DNA of 64,000 bases from Flavobacterium sp. J27 (lineage in GTDB: Bacteria > Bacteroidota > Bacteroidia > Flavobacteriales > Flavobacteriaceae), in NCBI RefSeq assembly GCF_004303025.1, contig NZ_PJQW01000006.1:134175-198174 (forward strand), read 5' to 3'. Under the pieces are notes generated by a model that made no database searches, was not told the DNA's origin, and saw nothing but the letters and a program-made list of their open reading frames with translations. Within the stretch, counting starts at the first letter, position 1. Every line of letters begins with the position of its first letter. The position numbers were made by a program, and so were the translations under genes. Positions 25,379 through 35,119 of the stretch are shown in pieces.

Positions 25379-26821
25379 TTACCAAACATAAGTAGCAACT
25401 GCTCCAGCAGGAAGAACAGTGGTTACAGGTTCAGTTGAGGCATTTATATTAAAAGATTTTTGTGTGTCTGTATTATTTAAAACGACAACTACAATTTTAT
25501 TATCAGGAGTTTTGTAAGCTACATTTGGTAATTCAATAGAGTAATTGGATTGAATTCTTACAGAACCTGCTGGTACAAATTTTGAACTGTGTGCAATAAT
25601 GTAATAAGCAGGATTTCTTTCGTAGTTATTTCCATCAATAGTAATGGCTCCAAGACATTCAGTACATCCACCTGGTGTATGAGGATTATTAGTTGGATCT
25701 GCGGCTAAATTCCATTGTAGTACCGTTTTGCTCCAATTGCGTGGCGCACCAATCATTAATTCTCTAAAATGCCATTTAATATCACCAGCAAAGCTACCAG
25801 GTGCTTGAATCCATTGTTCTGTAAAATATACATTTTTATCTGGATGTGCATTATGAACCAGACTCATATTATCGATTTGTCCAGCATATAAATGAAAAGC
25901 AGAACCATCTACAAAATTTTTAGCTACAGCATCATCTAAAATTGAAATAGGATAATTTGGATGGTCTAGATTATGATCAAAAAGGATAATTTTTGTTGTA
26001 ATATTGTTTGAAGCAAAAGCAGGACCAAGGTGATTTTTGATAAAATCAGCTTGTTGTGGTGCTGTCATTACCATACTAGGATTGTTGTATGGATTTTCTG
26101 GTTCATTTTGAATTGTTATGGCATCAATTGTTATACCATTAGCTTGCATTGCCTGAATATATTTAACAAAATAATTGGCATAAGTTGCATAATAATTGGT
26201 TTGCAATTCACCACCTATAGTAGCTTGATTGGTTTTCATCCAAGCAGGAGCAGACCATGGCGAGCCTAAGATTTTAATATTGGGATTAATTGCTTTAATT
26301 TGAGTTAAAACAGGAATTAGGTTATTTAAATCTGGAGCAATAGAGAACTGATCTAAATTTACATCTGTTTGTCCGCTCGGTAAATCGTTGTAAGAGAATA
26401 CAGAGGCATCCAAATCGGAAGCCCCTATACTAATTCTCAAATAACTAACACCTATACTGTTTTCTCCTGTGCCAAAAAGTTCTTCTAATAAGTTATTTTT
26501 AGCAGAAGGAGACATATTATTAATTAATTGGGCACTTCCACCAGTTAAGGAATAACCAAAACCATCCATGGTTTGATAAATAGTGTTTTCAGAAACCGTA
26601 ATGGTAAAATTATTATTTTGTGTTAACGGTTGGATACCACTACTTTGTAAGGCTATAAGACTAGATTTACTAGGTGTGGTTAAGTAAAATTTTGCATTTA
26701 CACTTTCTACAGATGGTGGTGGATAGTAAGGTAAATTTTTGTCATCGCAACTGTTCTCTGAAAGAACAATTAAAGGGATCATTATCAATTTGAATGTTTT
26801 TAAGGCAATTCGATTAAGCAT
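25379..26821 (-). CDS. GH30-family glycoside hydrolase (subfamily-3-like endo-beta-1,6-glucanase candidate)
   Basis: The 480-aa enzyme has MDGFGYSLTGGSAQLI, LGSPWSAPAWMKTN, acid/base Glu 240 (ITIQNEP) and nucleophile Glu 335 (VYFTEQW), all GH30 hallmarks. The TEQW form and overall length fit subfamily 3, whose known members are endo-beta-1,6-glucanases. This subfamily call is from motif memory, not a search. The N-terminus ends NSCDDKNLP. The acidic residues after Cys suggest export to the cell surface, although the residues before Cys are a poor lipobox. With the other GH30 this would give a surface endo-enzyme and a periplasmic exo-enzyme. It begins 15 nt after the SusE/F-like gene. Confidence 0.92.
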   Translation of the reverse strand: MLNRIALKTFKLIMIPLIVLSENSCDDKNLPYYPPPSVESVNAKFYLTTPSKSSLIALQSSGIQPLTQNNNFTITVSENTIYQTMDGFGYSLTGGSAQLINNMSPSAKNNLLEELFGTGENSIGVSYLRISIGASDLDASVFSYNDLPSGQTDVNLDQFSIAPDLNNLIPVLTQIKAINPNIKILGSPWSAPAWMKTNQATIGGELQTNYYATYANYFVKYIQAMQANGITIDAITIQNEPENPYNNPSMVMTAPQQADFIKNHLGPAFASNNITTKIILFDHNLDHPNYPISILDDAVAKNFVDGSAFHLYAGQIDNMSLVHNAHPDKNVYFTEQWIQAPGSFAGDIKWHFRELMIGAPRNWSKTVLQWNLAADPTNNPHTPGGCTECLGAITIDGNNYERNPAYYIIAHSSKFVPAGSVRIQSNYSIELPNVAYKTPDNKIVVVVLNNTDTQKSFNINASTEPVTTVLPAGAVATYVW

Positions 26822-26836
26822 AAGTATATTTTTGAA

Positions 26837-28561
26837 TTATTGTTGTACAAAAGTGTAAGTTCCAGATTGGTAATCATCATCTAAAGTTATAGTAACTACA
26901 TAATTACCAGCTGATGTTATATTGTTAATGTTTGATCCACCACCATTTGTAATAGAACCTGTTAGGGCAGTTGGAGTAGTTGAACCCATATCAAAATCCC
27001 ATGGACTGATGAACTTCATATCATAGTTAGTACTTAAAGCTGTTGTAATAGTGTAGGTGTTTGGATGTTGATACGTCATAGTAAATTCATCTCGATTTTC
27101 CCATACTTGCCAATGAAACAACTTGAAATTGTAGTATTCCCAATTTACTTTAGACTGACTAAAGTCAATTGTTAATCGTAAAGCACGATCATTAGCAATA
27201 GTTATGGCATTGGTACTTTCTGTAATAGTATTATTTCCGATTACTTTATCTGCATCTGGAGTGCTAGAATCACCAAGAGCTCCATTAATGGCATAACTAG
27301 TTCCCGAACCATTTGACTCTGAATTTAAAGAATAATTTACTGAAGTTTGTAAAGGAATAAATTTATCTAAACTGAAAACATCTCCCGATTTATTAAATTC
27401 TTCAATCATGGTACCATTTGCAAATAGAAATAATTGGTTAGGTGTAACAATCGGATCTGGAGCCGTGTTATCGATTTCCATGTTGTAGGTGTACCCTGTT
27501 GCAGATAAGTTTAGTGTAACGAAATAATGTCCTAAATTAGTAGATGGAATATCTTCATAGCTAAGTCCTTGAGAAGTAGCTTGGGATTCCATAATTACAC
27601 GGTTTGTTGTTCCAGTAACTCTTTTTAGAAGATAACCCCAATTTTCATTGGCACGAAACGCAAAATTTCCAGTGTTAACTAATTGTATAGAAGCTTTCCA
27701 AATGCCACCACCCTGATAGGTTAAAGGTTCATCACCACCCCAGCCGTTATTTATTGGATCACCCACAACACTCCATTTCTCTATTTTTAATACATCATAA
27801 GTAGCATTATCTAAATCAACATTGATTCGATATTCTCCAGATTCTGTAACCGTTATTGGAATACCAGATTTTACTAAATCACCATTAGCGTTTGTCCCGT
27901 ATTGATGACAAGGTAATTGTTTTTCACTGTAAAATTTATAAGTGTTACCAGCTGTCAATCGAGTATATACTTCATGTCTATTTGAAGGTGCTCCAGAGCT
28001 ATTGTTCAAACGTTTTAGTGCAATAGCATTATTTAAATCGTTATTGTTTTCTGTTGCAGTTCCTGAGATGTATAATTTAATTGGAATAATCTCGGTTGGA
28101 AATCTTTTGAATGAAATAGTACGACTTGATGCATACACTACTCGATCTAAACATTTCGCTTTGACTGTCCAAGTGATGTTTGCAAAATCGTCAATAGGAT
28201 AGCCACTATATGATAAATATTCATCTATTGTTCTGTGAGATATTGCTAAAGAATGGTCTTTTCCAGCACTTCCAGAAGGTAATTCTAAAATTGGAGTATC
28301 AAAAGAAGTTGAACCTAAAGTGTCAAAAACAACACTATACGTTATAGCAAAATCTGCTGAAGATGAAGCAGGAGACCAATCAAAAGTTACGGTTTCATTA
28401 GGTGCTTCTTCCTCTAGTTCTACACTTGTATTATCTGTAGGGATTATTAATTTAGCGGGAGTTAAACTCCAATTACCCAGTGGATCTAGATTGTCTTTTT
28501 CACAACCCATGAAGAACCAACTAATACTAATTAAGCAAAGTATTTTATAATAATGTTTCAT
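26837..28561 (-). CDS. SusE/SusF-like surface glycan-binding lipoprotein
   Basis: The 574-aa lipoprotein has the lipobox FMGC and a mature start EKDNLDP. The N-terminal ~130 residues (LTPAKLIIPTDN, VTFDWSPASSSADFAITYSV, NITWTVKAK) match the SusE N-terminal fold. Two to three beta-sandwich domains follow, in the manner of SusE/SusF: KLYISGTATENN, WSVVGDPINNGWGGDEPLTY, IWKASIQL, YTYNMEID, and a final FHWQVWENRDEF ... SGTYTFVQQ. About 200 residues of this part are clearly shared with the SGNH protein at 35120. It should sit with SusC and SusD on the cell surface and bind the glycan. It starts 10 nt after the susD stop. Confidence 0.88.
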   Translation of the reverse strand: MKHYYKILCLISISWFFMGCEKDNLDPLGNWSLTPAKLIIPTDNTSVELEEEAPNETVTFDWSPASSSADFAITYSVVFDTLGSTSFDTPILELPSGSAGKDHSLAISHRTIDEYLSYSGYPIDDFANITWTVKAKCLDRVVYASSRTISFKRFPTEIIPIKLYISGTATENNNDLNNAIALKRLNNSSGAPSNRHEVYTRLTAGNTYKFYSEKQLPCHQYGTNANGDLVKSGIPITVTESGEYRINVDLDNATYDVLKIEKWSVVGDPINNGWGGDEPLTYQGGGIWKASIQLVNTGNFAFRANENWGYLLKRVTGTTNRVIMESQATSQGLSYEDIPSTNLGHYFVTLNLSATGYTYNMEIDNTAPDPIVTPNQLFLFANGTMIEEFNKSGDVFSLDKFIPLQTSVNYSLNSESNGSGTSYAINGALGDSSTPDADKVIGNNTITESTNAITIANDRALRLTIDFSQSKVNWEYYNFKLFHWQVWENRDEFTMTYQHPNTYTITTALSTNYDMKFISPWDFDMGSTTPTALTGSITNGGGSNINNITSAGNYVVTITLDDDYQSGTYTFVQQ

Positions 28562-28571
28562 AATAGCTGTT

Positions 28572-30044
28572 TTATAGTGGATTTTGAGTTAAAGCAGGAT
28601 TTCTATCTCTTTCTTGTTGTGGAATAGGAAGCAAAATCTTAGCTTGAGTCATGTTGTAATTAACAGGATTACCATTTCTTAAATCAATTTCAATGAGATT
28701 ATTCATAGTTGAAACAGCCAGATTGTATCGAACTAAATCATCCCATCGATGTCCTTCTTGAAATAATTCTAACCTTCTTTCCTTCAAAATAGTTTCTCTT
28801 AAAACCGTTTTTGAACTTTTTTGACTTGGTGTTAAATCTGGAAGGTTTACTCTTGTTCTAATTCTATTAACTTCTGTAGCTGCTGGTTCTAATTGTTCCA
28901 GTTCGTTCAAAGCTTCTGCTTTTAATAAAATAATATCTCCTAATCGTAATAAATACTGACGGTTAGAACTTGCAAAACCACCAGCAATTTTCCATTTGTA
29001 GCTAAAAGGAATACTACTACCAGTTGCATTACCCCAGTATTCATCAACCCATTGTACAGATTCAAATTTTATGCTTGCATTTTTTCTTACATTATCTGCT
29101 TGTTCATCAAAAGCATCAATCAAATTATGAGACGGTGTCACAAATTTTCTCCAACTATCACCTGTTAATGAAGGAGGTAATAATAATTGTGGACCATAAT
29201 TTCCTTCATTTCCGCCTAAATATTGTACTTCAATAATGGATTCAGCATTGTTGTAATTATTTCCATCAAATAAATTATCATAATTAATTAAAATGTAATT
29301 TGCTGCGCTATTTTCTACCAATTGAATATGGTTTAGTACTTTTTGATAATCCGGATTTGGTTTTTGAGCATACACTTTAGCTAATAATGCGTTTGCAGCA
29401 CCAGCAGTAGCTCTTGCTTTGGTAATACTTGTGTCTGAATAAGTATCTGGTAATAAATCGCTAGCAAGTAATAAGTCTTCAATAATTGTTGCATAAACTT
29501 CTTCTACCGAGGATCTAGGTACATTTACTGCAGAAGGTTCGGCAGATGTACTATAGTTTGTAATTAACGGAACGCCTCCCCATAATTTAACTAAGGTAAA
29601 ATAATGATACGCTCTTAAAAAATAAGCTTCTCCTTTTATTTGCTGTTTTCTTTCATTACTTAATAAAGGATCATTAATACCATCTACATTGTCAATTACT
29701 AAATTTGCTTTAGCAATCGCATTATAAAGATTAGACCAGTTTTTAAATAACCTTGAATTGGTAGGAGTTACTTCTAATTTATCGATAGTAAAAATTTCAG
29801 GATTGTCTCCTCCGGCATAGGCATTATCTGCTCTTACATCTGAAAATAGGATGTTATCCCATACGTAATATTCTGCAGACTGAAATGACTCATAGGCACC
29901 CACTAATGCGGCTTCAATTTGTGAGCCTGTTTCATAACCGTTACCGCTAGTTTCTTCAGAAATTGGTTTTAAATCTAAAAAATCATCACATGAAATGATA
30001 GAAATAATCGTAAGTAATAAGATTGTTATTTTAAATTTTTTCAT
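28572..30044 (-). CDS. susD: SusD/RagB-family glycan-binding lipoprotein
   Basis: The product is about 490 aa, with a signal peptide and lipobox IISC followed by DDFLDLKPISE, the classic SusD start and an acidic surface-export signal. TPR-like helices run through the middle (AKANLVIDNVDGIN, KGEAYFLRAYHYFTLVKLWGGVPL), and the C-terminus carries LGDIILLKAEALNELEQ, VNRIRTRVNLPDL and RRLELFQEGHRWDDLVRYN, all SusD signatures. It caps the SusC barrel and helps load oligosaccharides. The start at 30044 gives a proper signal peptide and lies 10 nt after the susC stop. The longer reading from 30068 would overlap susC. Confidence 0.97.
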   Translation of the reverse strand: MKKFKITILLLTIISIISCDDFLDLKPISEETSGNGYETGSQIEAALVGAYESFQSAEYYVWDNILFSDVRADNAYAGGDNPEIFTIDKLEVTPTNSRLFKNWSNLYNAIAKANLVIDNVDGINDPLLSNERKQQIKGEAYFLRAYHYFTLVKLWGGVPLITNYSTSAEPSAVNVPRSSVEEVYATIIEDLLLASDLLPDTYSDTSITKARATAGAANALLAKVYAQKPNPDYQKVLNHIQLVENSAANYILINYDNLFDGNNYNNAESIIEVQYLGGNEGNYGPQLLLPPSLTGDSWRKFVTPSHNLIDAFDEQADNVRKNASIKFESVQWVDEYWGNATGSSIPFSYKWKIAGGFASSNRQYLLRLGDIILLKAEALNELEQLEPAATEVNRIRTRVNLPDLTPSQKSSKTVLRETILKERRLELFQEGHRWDDLVRYNLAVSTMNNLIEIDLRNGNPVNYNMTQAKILLPIPQQERDRNPALTQNPL

Positions 30045-30054
30045 AGTATTTTTT

Positions 30055-33003
30055 TTAAAAAGAAACATTCATTCCAAATAATAGTGTTCTGCTTTGCGGA
30101 TAGGTACCGAAATCAATTCCTCTTTCCACATTTGCTCCTCCATAAGCATTTACTTCTGGATCGTATCCACTATAATTTGTAAGCGTAATTAAGTTTTCAC
30201 CAGTTACATATAATTTAAAGTTTGATAGTTTTAACTTTTCAACAATTTTTTCATTGAAATTATAGCTGAAAGTCACGGCTTTAAATCTTAAATAGGAACC
30301 ATCTTCAATGAATCGGGTAGAAATTCTTGAGTTATCTGTGTTTCCAAAGCTTGCTCTTGGAATATCGGTTATATCTCCCGGTTGTTTCCATCTATGCAAT
30401 ACCTCAATGCTTTGGTTTTTCGGATCAATCATTCCTTCAGTTTCAATGCGTGTTGCATTTAACATGTCGTTTCCATAGGTTCCTTCTAATAATATTTGCA
30501 GACCAAAACCTTTATATGAGAAGCGGTTATTAATTGCATAAATAAAGTCTGGATTAGCATTACCGATAACCACTCGATCGTCATCAGAAGGTGTAAAAGT
30601 AGAATTTCCGTTTTTATCGATATAGTAAGCATTACCAGTAGCAGGATCTACACCTCCAAAAATATAACCATATAAAGTACCTAATGGTAATCCTTCTCTT
30701 AAAAGGACAGCATTTCCTCTACCAGCAATAGAGCCTAATAAAATATCTTCTCCGATTAAATTAATAACTTCATTTCTATTAAATGAAATGTTTAACCCGC
30801 TAGACCATTTAAAATCTGAATCTACATTAATTGTGTTAATTCCTAATTCGAAACCTTTATTCTCAACTTCACCAATGTTTTGTAAAGCACGATCAAAACC
30901 TGAAGAAGTAGGTAAAGGAGCATTATATAGTAAATCTTTGGTTCTTTTTACATAAGCATCTGCGGTAAGTTTAATTCTTCCCTTTAAAGTTTCAAAATCA
31001 ACTCCTATGTTAGTTTGCGTTGTTTCCTCCCATTTTAAAGATAAATTTTCTAGAGTTGCTGGATAGGTTCCAGGTTGGATAGCACCACCAATGGGATAGT
31101 TGGACCCGTTTCCAATTCTTCCATAATAAGCATAATTTCCAATTTGGTCATTACCTACGATACCCCAACCCAATCTTAGTTTTAAATTATTAACTACTTT
31201 ACTATCTTCTAAGAAGCTTTCATTAGAAATTTTCCATCCAGCCGAAAAGGAAGGAAAATAACCCCATCGGTTATTCGGACCAAACACACTAGAAGCATCG
31301 GCTCTAAAATTTGCAGTTAGTAAATATTTGTCAGCATAGGCATAGTTTATTCGACTGATGAATGATACATTCGATTTTTCTGCTTTTGTTGCCGTTGCAC
31401 TTATAATTTCTGAACCTCCATTTGGAGTCGTAATACTGGCGCTAGCAAAATTTCTAACTTCTAAGTTAGAGTTGTCATATTTGTTTTTTTGGATAACAGA
31501 ACCTACTAAACCTTCAATACTATGCTTTCCTAGTGCTTTTTTATAACTTAACGTATTGTCAAATATGTAAAAGAAATTTTCATTTGTAGTTCTAATAGCG
31601 CGTCCTTTTATAGCTCTCCCATAACCAGTTCTGAAAGGATCTAGAAAAGAATTAAAAACGCCATTACCATTATCGATACCAATATTACTTTTATAAGTAA
31701 AGTCTTTTAAAATTTTAGCTTGTACGTATAAATTTCCTAATATTCTGGTGTTTTCATATTTTCTATCCAATCCATCCGTACTAGCTAATGGGTTTTCCCA
31801 ATTTTGAAAAGGATTGCTAGTAAAACTTCCATCTGGATTGTATTCACCAATAACTGACGGAGTTGTTAATGCTCCCAAAAGAACACCACCAACATTTACA
31901 TTATTATTATCGTTAATATCAACATCCGAATATTTGGTATAAGCTAATCGTGTTCCCATAGTTAACCAATTATTAATTTCTTGATCTAGATTAACTTTAA
32001 AATTGTATCGTGTCATTTCAGCACTTCTTACAGCTCCTTCTTGGTCAATAAAACCACCAGATACATAATAGTTAGTACCATTGCTTTTACCAGATACAGC
32101 TAATTGATAGCTTTGAGAATAACCATTTTGAAACACTTTATCTTGCCAATCTGTGTTATGGTTATACTGAGACCAATTGGTATTATATCCTAATTCGGTC
32201 ATTAAATCGCGATATTGTTCACCATTTAACACTTTTAATGTTTTCCAAACTTGAGAAATACCTGCATAAGTGTCAAAAGTGAAGATTGGTTTGGCACTAG
32301 TTCCTTTTTTAGTTGTAATTAAAACAACACCATTAGCTCCTTGTGCACCATATATAGCTGCTGATGATGCATCTTTTAGAACAGTAATACTTTCAATATC
32401 ACTTGGGTTTAAAGAACGAGTATCAGACGTTGGTACACCATCGATAACATATAAAGGTTCACTACCAGATGAAATTGAAGAAGTACCTCTTACTCTAATG
32501 CTTAATCCTTGCGAAGGTTTTCCACCACTACTGAGTACTTGAACACCAGTAACTTGTCCTTGTATTAAGTTGCCTATTTGTCCAACTGATCTTGATTGTA
32601 ATTTTTCACTATCTATAGTGGCTACAGCACCTGTTAGATCTCCTTTCTTTTGAGTACCATAACCTACAACTATAACTTCTTTAAGGTCTTCTACATTTTC
32701 AGATAGCACCACATTTATTTCCGTTTGATTGCCCACTAGAACTTCTTGGTCTTTCATGCCAATGTAAGATACTAATAAAATAGTACTAGGATTGTCATTT
32801 ATCTGTAATTCAAATAAACCATCAAAATCGGTATTTGTACCAATGGAGGTGTTTTTTACTACAATCGATGCGCCTGGCACAGGAATTCCGTTATTATCGG
32901 TTACTTTACCTTTAATTTTCTTTTCTTGAGCAAAAGAAGTTAATACTGATAATAGGAAGAATAGAAGTAGTAATTTTCCCTTTTTTTTGCAGTTTGAAAT
33001 CAT
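30055..33003 (-). CDS. susC: SusC/RagA-family TonB-dependent oligosaccharide transporter
   Basis: The 982-aa protein is the outer-membrane barrel that imports oligosaccharides. In order: signal peptide (LLSVLTSFA-Q), a carboxypeptidase-regulatory-like domain (KIKGKVTDNNGIPVPGASIV), the SusC linker DLKEVIVVGYGTQKKGDLTG that marks the start of the plug, the plug (LSIRVRGTSSISSGSEPLYVID, IESITVLKDASSAAIYG, GVVLITTKKG) and a 22-strand barrel ending YPQSRTLLFGMNVSF. Length is normal. It is first in the operon susC-susD-susE/F-GH30-GH30. The leader from the -7 element at 33098 is about 90 nt, long for this genome, which is common for susC genes and allows post-transcriptional control. Confidence 0.97.
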   Translation of the reverse strand: MISNCKKKGKLLLLFFLLSVLTSFAQEKKIKGKVTDNNGIPVPGASIVVKNTSIGTNTDFDGLFELQINDNPSTILLVSYIGMKDQEVLVGNQTEINVVLSENVEDLKEVIVVGYGTQKKGDLTGAVATIDSEKLQSRSVGQIGNLIQGQVTGVQVLSSGGKPSQGLSIRVRGTSSISSGSEPLYVIDGVPTSDTRSLNPSDIESITVLKDASSAAIYGAQGANGVVLITTKKGTSAKPIFTFDTYAGISQVWKTLKVLNGEQYRDLMTELGYNTNWSQYNHNTDWQDKVFQNGYSQSYQLAVSGKSNGTNYYVSGGFIDQEGAVRSAEMTRYNFKVNLDQEINNWLTMGTRLAYTKYSDVDINDNNNVNVGGVLLGALTTPSVIGEYNPDGSFTSNPFQNWENPLASTDGLDRKYENTRILGNLYVQAKILKDFTYKSNIGIDNGNGVFNSFLDPFRTGYGRAIKGRAIRTTNENFFYIFDNTLSYKKALGKHSIEGLVGSVIQKNKYDNSNLEVRNFASASITTPNGGSEIISATATKAEKSNVSFISRINYAYADKYLLTANFRADASSVFGPNNRWGYFPSFSAGWKISNESFLEDSKVVNNLKLRLGWGIVGNDQIGNYAYYGRIGNGSNYPIGGAIQPGTYPATLENLSLKWEETTQTNIGVDFETLKGRIKLTADAYVKRTKDLLYNAPLPTSSGFDRALQNIGEVENKGFELGINTINVDSDFKWSSGLNISFNRNEVINLIGEDILLGSIAGRGNAVLLREGLPLGTLYGYIFGGVDPATGNAYYIDKNGNSTFTPSDDDRVVIGNANPDFIYAINNRFSYKGFGLQILLEGTYGNDMLNATRIETEGMIDPKNQSIEVLHRWKQPGDITDIPRASFGNTDNSRISTRFIEDGSYLRFKAVTFSYNFNEKIVEKLKLSNFKLYVTGENLITLTNYSGYDPEVNAYGGANVERGIDFGTYPQSRTLLFGMNVSF

Positions 33004-33097
33004 ACAATTATATAATATGGGTTAATAATTTTTTAATTTTGTTTTTAAAACTTGACAAACTCTAACGATGTAGTTCTTTGTTAAATTATTGTTAATC

Positions 33098-33228
33098 CAA
33101 ATGTATATAATTGTTCTTTACTCTTTTTTCAAGGGTAGTAAAAAAGTAGATTTTTACTTTTTATTTTCTTATTTAAAATATTGATTTTAAACACATTATT
33201 TTATTTTTTGTTTTTTTAAAAAGTAGTA
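33098..33228 (-). promoter_or_regulatory. susC promoter with two upstream motifs shared with the SGNH gene
   Basis: An exact -7 element TACATTTG (33105 to 33098, minus strand) lies 30 bp from GTAGTAAAAAAGTAGA (33135-33150). A second motif AAAAAGTAGTA (33218-33228) is 86 bp further, counted from GTAGTAAA to AAGTAGTA. Both motifs recur with the same spacing upstream of the gene ending at 38098. Confidence 0.65.
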
Positions 33229-33294
33229 GTTAGTGGATAAAAAAGTAAAAATAGAGGCTTTATTTAGATGTTTTTTACTGATAAAAATGAATTT

Positions 33295-34941
33295 TTATTC
33301 TATTTTTTTTATTAAATTTTCAAATTCAGAACGATTAATTGCGCTATTCTTAATTTTAACCCTATAATTATAAATTGTGTTTACTGAATATCTTAATATT
33401 TTTGATATTTTCGCGCTATTTGTGATGCCTAATCGAATTAATGCATAAATTCTCAGTTCGGTGTTTAAAAGTTCTTCACTGTTTTTTACAGTTATCTTTT
33501 CATCGTCTTTTAAAAGTTCATTAAACTGTTGAATAAAATTAGGATAAATATGAAGAAAGGACTCATCAAAATTTTTGTAAAAAATCTTTAGCTCATTATC
33601 AATGACCTGTTTTGATTTGGTTAAATCCAAAAGTTCATTGGTTTTATTTGTAATAATGTACTTGGTTACTAATTTTCTATAAATGTCTAATTTGTCAATA
33701 TATTCTGAATATAAGTTTAAGAATGTAGCAATATAATGCTCTTTGATATCATTAGATTCAGCTAATAACAGAGTTATTTTACTTAAATCATTATTGCTGA
33801 AGTTTAATTCTTTATTTAAGTTGTTTAATTTATCATTTACTTCCTTAAGATTATTTTTCGCATGAGATAGTTTTTTATTTTGTTTAAAAATATAAACTAG
33901 TACAAATAATAAAACAAGTCCGAGAGTACTAATTAGAATAATAAAGTTTTTAAGAGTGTTTTTTTGATCATTTATTCTATTTTCATAAGCGATAGTGATA
34001 GCAGGCAAAATATTCGATATATTAACAAAACGTAAGTGAGAATTGTAAAATTTAGCGTCATCCATAGAAAAAGTAATAAATTTATGTGCTCTTTCTATAT
34101 CATTTTCAGAATATAAAATCATGGCTAATTCGGTTAAGGAAGCGTTGTCTTTTACATTAGAACGAATATCAGAAATAGCAGATAAGCTTAAATATTTCTT
34201 TTGATTATTAGTATCTGTATTAAGTTGGTATAATAAAGACCTTTCAAAAGTAACTAAAGAAAATTCCCTTGTTCCCATTTTGCATTCATTTAAGCGCTTT
34301 GTGTTTATTTCTAAAGCTTTTTCAATTTCCCGATTGTCTCGGTATTTTTTTTCTAATAAAGAAAGTACTTCAAAGGAAGATTTTTTCAATCTTTTGGAAA
34401 GTGAATCCTCATATTTTGAATATAAGATATTATAATCTGTTTTTCGGTTTTTAACCATAGTGTAAAAGCTTAAGCCAGAATAAGCTTCTTTATGAATAAA
34501 ATAGTATTCCCGAAGTAATTTGTCGTTTAGTTTTTTGGATTCTATACCTTTTAAAATATCTAATGATTCTTTGTACCTTCCAGAATCAACTAAGAGTCTT
34601 CCTAATTTAAGTTTTGATTCTAAAATTTTAACATGATCATTTAATTTTAAAGCTATGTTGAGGTTTTTTTCAGTGAAGTTTAATGCTTTATCAAAGCTAT
34701 AATATTGGTATTCATCAATAATTTTAGAAATTATAAAATATTGATTATTTAAATTTGCTTTTTCGTCTTCCAAAAGGGAAATTAAATTTTTGATTTTATT
34801 TTCTTTAGAAGAAACATATTTTTTACTAAGAATAATTTCTTTTTCTAAAATAGAAATTAAGGAATCTGCTTTAACTGTAGCACTTTGAATATTGTTAATA
34901 AAAAGAATACATGACAGTATTATAAAATATTTCTGAGACAT
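33295..34941 (-). CDS. DUF6377/SusR-like membrane-bound transcriptional regulator of the polysaccharide locus
   Basis: The product is about 548 aa. After a signal peptide (ILFINNIQSA) comes a TPR-like helical sensor region of about 300 residues, one membrane span (FIILISTLGLVLLFVLVYIF), a coiled coil (SHAKNNLKEVNDKLNNLNKE) and a cytoplasmic part. It ends in a LuxR-like helix-turn-helix (LRIYALIRLGITNSAKISKI, then LRYSVNTIYNYRVKIKN). This layout is that of DUF6377 proteins, the family I associate with SusR-type activators. No kinase or receiver domain is present. It is just upstream of susC in the same direction, with 291 nt between, so it is the natural regulator of the locus. The start at 34941 (MSQKYFIIL) gives the signal peptide; 34986 is too early. 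Confidence 0.85.
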   Translation of the reverse strand: MSQKYFIILSCILFINNIQSATVKADSLISILEKEIILSKKYVSSKENKIKNLISLLEDEKANLNNQYFIISKIIDEYQYYSFDKALNFTEKNLNIALKLNDHVKILESKLKLGRLLVDSGRYKESLDILKGIESKKLNDKLLREYYFIHKEAYSGLSFYTMVKNRKTDYNILYSKYEDSLSKRLKKSSFEVLSLLEKKYRDNREIEKALEINTKRLNECKMGTREFSLVTFERSLLYQLNTDTNNQKKYLSLSAISDIRSNVKDNASLTELAMILYSENDIERAHKFITFSMDDAKFYNSHLRFVNISNILPAITIAYENRINDQKNTLKNFIILISTLGLVLLFVLVYIFKQNKKLSHAKNNLKEVNDKLNNLNKELNFSNNDLSKITLLLAESNDIKEHYIATFLNLYSEYIDKLDIYRKLVTKYIITNKTNELLDLTKSKQVIDNELKIFYKNFDESFLHIYPNFIQQFNELLKDDEKITVKNSEELLNTELRIYALIRLGITNSAKISKILRYSVNTIYNYRVKIKNSAINRSEFENLIKKIE

Positions 34942-35062
34942 AATTTTTCTTAATTTGTTTTTAAACCAAAACAATTCCTGTCGCAAAATAAGAAAAAGGT
35001 TGCATTAATTTCTAAAATACATTTTTTAGAATTGCAATTGTACTATTTTACAAGTGAATTTA

Positions 35063-35100
35063 AAAAAGGAAGTACCTAATAATATAAGTACTTCCTTTTT
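35063..35100. terminator. Terminator after the SGNH gene
   Basis: AAAAAGGAAGTAC (35063-35075) pairs perfectly with GTACTTCCTTTTT (35088-35100), giving a 13-bp stem with a 12-nt loop and T or A tracts on either side. It ends the minus-strand SGNH transcript. Confidence 0.8.
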
Positions 35101-35119
35101 ATTTTTTTTATTTAGGAGG